Assembly (NCBI GenBank): GCA_009760855.2
Contig: WPIO01000036.1
Location: 792,501-856,500 of the forward strand
Direction: 5' to 3'
Length of the DNA: 64,000 bases
Source: Cristatella mucedo
Taxonomy: Eukaryota; Bryozoa; Phylactolaemata; Cristatellidae
Notes under the pieces: generated by a model
Seen by the model: only the letters and a program-made list of their open reading frames with translations
Database searches by the model: none
What the model was told of the DNA's origin: nothing
Made by a program: the position numbers and the translations under genes
Part shown: piece by piece, positions 59,099 through 64,000 of the stretch
Position numbering within the stretch: the first letter of the stretch is position 1
Layout: each line of letters begins with the position of its first letter

Positions 59099-62000
59099 AG
59101 GTCTCAGACTTGCATTCTTGAGAAGAAGAACTGCTGCCCAGATGGGTATCAGCAGAACTGAACTTCCCAGCATCAACCATCCGACGACATTAGCCCACCG
59201 AGGATATGAGTACGAGCCAAGAGTGAGTGGAGCGTAATCAATTCCCTGGTAAACATTAACAACCTAAAATTCAAAAGGAGTTACCATAGTATCTCCGTTG
59301 AAAATGAGAATGTATCCGAACGTCCACCCGTATAAACTACGCGTGCCCCACCCTCTTGCTTACTCACCAGTAGCGCGGCTGGAGTAAGCACAGACCAGCA
59401 TGAGAGGAAAAAGATCTTCATAACCAGATGCTGCTGTCCAAGCATCTGCTCCAAGTCACACATGAAACGAGGGCCACCTAGATTAAAAATATTATGAATT
59501 ATAAATAGCCGCAATGTGTCATCGATTTTTAAACTCAAAGGAGAAAATTAACTGCGATTTCTTGCTTGACGAGTTTATTATCTGTTCTTCATACTACAAT
59601 CTTATTGGCTGCTGTGTTGGCAACGCTCACACAAGCAGCCTGGTACTACATCTTTTGCGTCAAAAAAGATCGGAAATAGTCGTCTTCATTCTTTGAGCAG
59701 TGCTATTAAAGGTAACAAGCTGAGCTGCCGTGCGTTTCTTAATGCACCACCCACTGCTTAAAGGAAACACGTGGACATTAGTCGACTATTTATTCCTAAT
59801 AAAGGCGATCGCCGAATTACTGAAGTGTAAAGCTGAGGATTCTATCTGTGCACGCACACTATTTTTTAATTCCGACTTTGGGCTCCTGAATTTGAAACTC
59901 ATTAAAATTCCATGACGATTTAGATACTCACCATATCCATTCTTTAAATTAAATTCATAGATTGTGTATGGATGTTAGACGCCCTTCACCCAAATATGTA
60001 GTTAGATATTATAAAAGGGATAATCCCAGACGTTGCATGGGATCGATTAAAAATAGTAGGGAATACAATAATAGTAAAAATTATAAAATACTTGAATAGC
60101 GTCTTCAGAAACCAGTCTCTTTCTAGGCAATTTACATATGCTGTAAATTAAGCATGATCGAATGGTCAATGGTAGTGCGACATTAGCATCAAGATTTCCT
60201 TCTTCTAGTGGCCTAGTAGGCTGATAGGTGGGACACTTTCTTTGAAACGCATCAAATTTACTAGAAACTTTGGATTGATTGGGTGCCTAAGTTCTAGGAG
60301 AATTAATTTCTCGTTTTAGCCTAGCTTTTATAGGGAAATTTTAGAAAAAAAATATGTAATTCATTTTTATAGCGCCCTAACAAAACTTTATCTCCCTTCT
60401 GGTGCATTGCATATGCCACGGGCTCGAGCCCACGAACTTGGTCAGACCTTGGTCGGGGTGAGCCCCTTAATCACCGGGCCAAACCAGGGAAGCAGTTTTT
60501 GTTGATTAACATCAACCAAATGAAAATTATTAATCATCAACGGGGTTAGGAGATTATGACCTGATACACATACAGCCGCCCCTAAAAGGCTCTATGATCC
60601 ACGACGCTCATAAACGTGCATTTTATTTGGTTCAGCATCTGAATTTTAAACAAAATTCTGATAGGCTCGCTACGTGTGGAACCTAACGCACATGCACAAG
60701 CTCGCGCACATGGAGGTTCTCCTTCGAAGATGAAAGGGCACAGTAAAGGTCAAAGGTCTGCTGATTCAATAGCCTTATCTGTATTGCAGCAGAAATGCCA
60801 TATTCGATACAACCGGCCTGCAGTAGGCAATAATGAATAGCCAGCGACAAGATTTGAGGTAGAAGAGTACCAGCATTCAATACCATGGCTAAGAAGCGAA
60901 GGTTGCAGGCGGTATGCATGAGTGGGTATGATGAGTATGCATTCACTGACAGTGCTAGATCAGCTCTACACATCGCCGTACGATTTGTGTGCTTACTGTT
61001 TGATAAAGCACGCTTTAACGGAAGGACCACATCGCCCCAAAGAATTAATTTTAGCAGGTACTGCTCAGGTAGAACGGTGGCCTTTGGTATCTCTGGCTCT
61101 CGTTTTCAGTGACAATGCCGCATGCTGCCAGACAGCAATGGTGGCTCTGACCCCGGGTGGGGGGCTATCGCGAGCCCAGCAATGCTACCGGCTGCAAGGC
61201 TGGTATCTATTGCGGCTCCGACCCCGAGGCTTGTCGGGCGAAGTGCGACGCTATCCACTTAAACGCTTGCCTCGATCGCCTCGGAGCTGTCTCCGAGGCC
61301 GACTAACTATATGTCAAGCTGCCAGCATCGCTTAAAATGAGATGCTGACATCCTCTCGGGGTTAAGCTTTCGGCACCGGTTCAAAATTTACTGCAAGTGC
61401 AGCCACTATGTGGATGGAAAGTCTATAATAGCTTATGGTTAATTGACATTCGTGGATTAAAGTTCAGCACAGCTAAAAATATGGATTCAAAACGTCGCTA
61501 CTTGAAACTTTTTCCATGATTCTATGCTCAGACACTACTGTAGCCGTGAGCTAGTGTCCGGTTAATAAGCCCCAGCCAGCTGAAAAGCTTGGACTAATCT
61601 TAGATGGATCTTATGGTAGTGCACTGCATTAGCAAAACAAAAATCTAAGCCGGTGCATTGCTTCAAGCCGGGACTGTCTTAAGCTCTTGTTTTAGGCAAA
61701 ATGGAAAGAAATTCTAAACATTCCTACGGTCCTGAGATCTACTGGTAAGTACACTCTAAAAACGAGTATGGAATTTTGAAGCAGTGCTAAGCTTTAAGCT
61801 TAGGCGATTGACGATAGCTACATATCTAGGTATGGACATGCCATGCATTGTTCTTGTTGCACCAGAGTATATCTATTCTTAAAATAATAGTTTTATTGAA
61901 CCAACCTACCGTAAACGTAGATAATGACGATGACCTCAACGACAGCGACGATGCATACGCTCGTGCCAACTGAATACTCGTCCAGCAGGGTAACCCAATA

Positions 62001-62267
62001 CATTCCAGCCTGAAATGTGGAGATTTGATAGGCTTATATTGGCTTGAGTGAGGTGAATAATTACATTTTTTTCGAACGCACTTGACACCAGCGAAGTGTT
62101 GATATAGGATGGCCATATCAGTAACTTGCCTTCGTCGTCATTCCTAGTCCGAGGATAAACATAATCAAGCAGAAGGAAGCTGTGAAGCACACACGTCGAA
62201 GTTTTGTCCGCTCAATCATGGGAAACTCGTCGACTATTCCAGTGATAACTCCTTCGCAAGTTGCAAA
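59099..62267 (-). CDS. SLC6-family sodium-coupled transporter, 3'-side exons only
   Basis: Sodium/chloride-coupled uptake of an amino acid or transmitter at the plasma membrane. Exons in transcript order: 62267-62130 (46 codons), 62009-61910, 59477-59368 and 59263-59099; phases are 0, 1 and 0. Together they give about 174 residues of the family's usual ~600. Seen: FATCEGVITGIVDEFP after TM8, TM9, AGMYWVTLLDEYS, TM10 ending YVYGG, PRF then DLEQMLG, TM11 and TM12 (VVGWLMLGSSVLLIPIW). The AG(M/I)YW and YGGxRF motifs fit the amino-acid branch (SLC6A7/A14-like) better than monoamine carriers, but the substrate cannot be assigned. TM1-8 are not found and probably lie beyond 64000. The exon at 59099 ends at GTAAGT; if unspliced, the frame stops ten codons later, so the C-terminus is uncertain. 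Confidence 0.88.
60063..60180 (-). mobile_element. LINE-A-like 3' tail copy
   Basis: Inside the SLC6 intron (59478-61909). AATAATAGTAAAAATTATAA, then TTGAATAGCGTCTTCAGAAA and TCTTTCTAGGCAATTTACAT, a decayed LINE-A end. Confidence 0.7.
60352..60489 (-). mobile_element. SINE-2 copy in SLC6 intron
   Basis: Minus strand: TTTGGCCCGGTGATTAAGG (A-box region), CACCCCGACCAAGGTC, GTGGGCTCGAGCCCGTGGC (intact B-box region), then a tail with GGGAGATAAAGTTTTG and GCTATAAAAATGAATTACAT. Best-kept head of the four copies. Confidence 0.82.
60490..61909. other. SLC6 intron remainder, nothing recognised
   Basis: GC-rich patch at about 61060-61340 and a 115-codon minus-strand frame (61030-60683) show no known motif. 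The flanking SLC6 exons join in phase without it. Confidence 0.4.
62130..62267 (-). CDS. SLC6 TM9 exon followed by a GC-AG intron
   Basis: 46 codons from FATCEGVI to GLGMTTK, phase 0 at both ends. The acceptor is a TTTTAG. The donor, read on the minus strand, is AAG then GCAAGT, a GC rather than GT start but otherwise a perfect consensus. The next exon begins at 62009 after TTTCAG and continues the family alignment without gap. Confidence 0.85.
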
Positions 62268-63499
62268 CTAAAATAATGTTATATCACGCAAGTTATATAC
62301 ATATGTTAACTAATGCTATCATTACTAAGGTTAGATAGAATGTGCAACAATTGTCATGTAATACTAAGTGGTAGCACCGGTGGTAAGGTTGAAGACAACA
62401 TTAAGTCAGCTGCCCTTATTTAATCAGTTGGATGGTCATAGAGCAATCCTCATCGATACCCAGTAGCATTTTTTTCATCATGAAAGTCACGTGAGACATC
62501 CACGATATGCCAAGAGTAATTTCGCTGGTGTACCCAAACTATTAAGGGTAGCACGGAAATATCAAACAATTAAGAAAGCATGTCAAGTGATAAGTGATAG
62601 GCTTCAAAATTGCATCACGCATAACCACACAAAGGACAGTTTTCACCTACTGAGCTAATCCTATGAGGGAAAATTAATTTTCTGGTTTCCATTACATGTC
62701 ATCCATATGATGATAAAAAAGCGTCGTCCAAGGCATCATCTCAAGAAACAATATATTTGTATGCATGTTGATCATGACAAATGCACGATAATCTAAACGT
62801 TCCAAAGATAAAATCTTTAAGAAAAACGACTCCATAATGCCTCAAATCAAGGAGCCTATCCAATTATCTCGATATCAAATTAGCAGAGCCTTTGTAATTA
62901 TCCTGTGAAGGGCAGGTTAGAGCTAGTTAGAGTTGACATTCCTCTCCAATCTCACCTCCGTATTTTAACCCTCCGCTCTTATTCTCTCCGTTTGTTTTTA
63001 AGCAGATCTATTGAAATCGTGAAACCTAGCAAGTAATTGTCACCCGGTCAGATGTCTAATCACACCACAGATATGGCTCTGATTCAAATAAATGACGACC
63101 TCAGGAATGCAGATTTGAAAGTAGTTCGTCGTAGTAATTGTTCATTTTAAGAGTCTACCTGCTTTTTTGCTGAACCTTTTGGGTTCGCTCTTCATAATTT
63201 GTCATATCTAAGTACTTCTTGAGTGATTCTTATTTCGAATGAACATCACTGGTACTGACCTGCAATTGCTGTAGTAATATCTTAGTGCGAGTTTCCGCAG
63301 CAGGGATTTCAAAAATCACCAGTCATCTGAGAAGTCTCAAAAGTGCCAAGGTACCAAACGGGTATCCGCTTGGTCCCCTATTTTCTAATTGCATACTTTT
63401 CTCTTGAGGAGATTGTTTTCAAGCTCATGCGTGATATACGAATTCATTGTATGCAGGTAATAATGATAATAGTACGTTTAGCTTCTTGAGCTTTGTTAA
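62268..63499. other. SLC6 intron or upstream, nothing recognised
   Basis: The upstream SLC6 exon (TM8, with a GPGLAF-type motif) was looked for on the minus strand and not found here. Confidence 0.4.
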
Positions 63500-64000
63500 T
63501 CTCAATGGGCATCACTGGCATTGCACTGCATTTGCTCCAGTCCTATCTCAGTGCGAGACTCGAGAGTTTATTAATGCGAACAGACAAAATACATTCGAGG
63601 AACCATTTCAGTACGGGTACCTCAGGACTTGGAGCTCGGTCCGACCCGTTTCGCAGGTTATACTCTCGCTGTCGCCGATGTGATCGCCACGCACAAAATA
63701 GGCTTTCACTTCCATGCGGGTGACACTCAGTTGCACCTTTGCTTCGATCCCTGCTAGCCCTTTATCACGTCGAATTCATTACACACCCTTGGTGCGTGTA
63801 TTGGTAACATCTCACATGGATGGATGAAAACTTTCTCAAATTGGATGATGACAAAACCAACTTACTACTTATGGAAAAATCAAGTGTGATTCAGAAATTG
63901 GAAAGGCTAAAGCTCAAAATCAGCTCTGCCAGCATATTTCCTATTGAGCCTGCACGAAATCTAGGAGTCACGTTCCAAAGCGACCTTTAATTAGACAACC
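63500..64000 (+). mobile_element. LINE-A fragment running off the window
   Basis: Starts at GGGCATCACTGGCATTGCAC. Broken frames carry LSAR, then FHFHAGDTQLHLCFDPC (YADD changed to HAGD), KLDDDKTNLLLMEK and ARNLGVTFQSDL. It continues past 64000. Confidence 0.82.

Noticed and set aside
60683-61030. 115-residue hydrophobic minus-strand frame as an extra SLC6 exon
   Set aside because: The exons on either side join in phase and in alignment without it.

Overview
This window is animal (metazoan) nuclear DNA. Three host genes are split by many introns with GT/AG borders. They encode a tetraspanin, a PACSIN/syndapin F-BAR protein and an SLC6-family transporter, a combination specific to animals. The rest is dominated by broken LINE and SINE retroelements and very long dinucleotide repeats. 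The sequence does not settle the phylum; an invertebrate is most likely. There are no bacterial operons, CRISPR arrays or canonical tRNA/rRNA genes.

Layout. 1-4,074: LINE debris and two long CA repeats. 4,075-13,564 (+): tetraspanin gene, six exons visible, all joined in phase 0. Its first exon, with the start codon and first half of TM1, is not found. Its introns hold a LINE-B copy, the best-preserved LINE-A copy, a 740-bp GA tract and a 158-bp TA tract. 15,903-40,006 (+): a complete PACSIN/syndapin gene rebuilt from ten coding exons whose phases all agree (1,560 bp, 519 residues plus stop), with an N-terminal F-BAR domain and an unusual C-terminal SH3 domain. 40,007-59,098: about 19 kb of mostly mobile DNA, including a long LINE-B copy, a GC-rich R2-type (restriction-like endonuclease) LINE remnant set between TA repeats, SINEs nested in LINEs, and a candidate solo LTR. 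59,099-62,267 (-): four 3'-side exons of an SLC6 transporter (TM9 to TM12), one with a GC-AG intron. 63,500-64,000: a LINE-A fragment running off the end.

Repeat families. LINE-A (CR1/L2-like) ends in (ATT)n. LINE-B (also CR1/L2-like) ends in TACATT-type repeats. LINE-C is an older relative with its own 3' end. SINE-1 has a tRNA-like head and a conserved body; eight copies are visible, and one sits in a LINE-B copy between a 7-bp duplication. SINE-2 has a tRNA-like head and a 3' end resembling that of LINE-A, which suggests it is mobilised by LINE-A or a relative.

The three host genes do not form a pathway. PACSIN bends membrane in endocytosis, tetraspanins organise membrane microdomains, and SLC6 proteins carry amino acids or transmitters across the membrane; their adjacency gives no evidence of joint function. 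I found no wholly new gene system. The most novel content is the SINE families, the LINE-SINE tail sharing and the R2-type element in TA repeats. Family names (LINE-A, SINE-1 and so on) are labels used only here.
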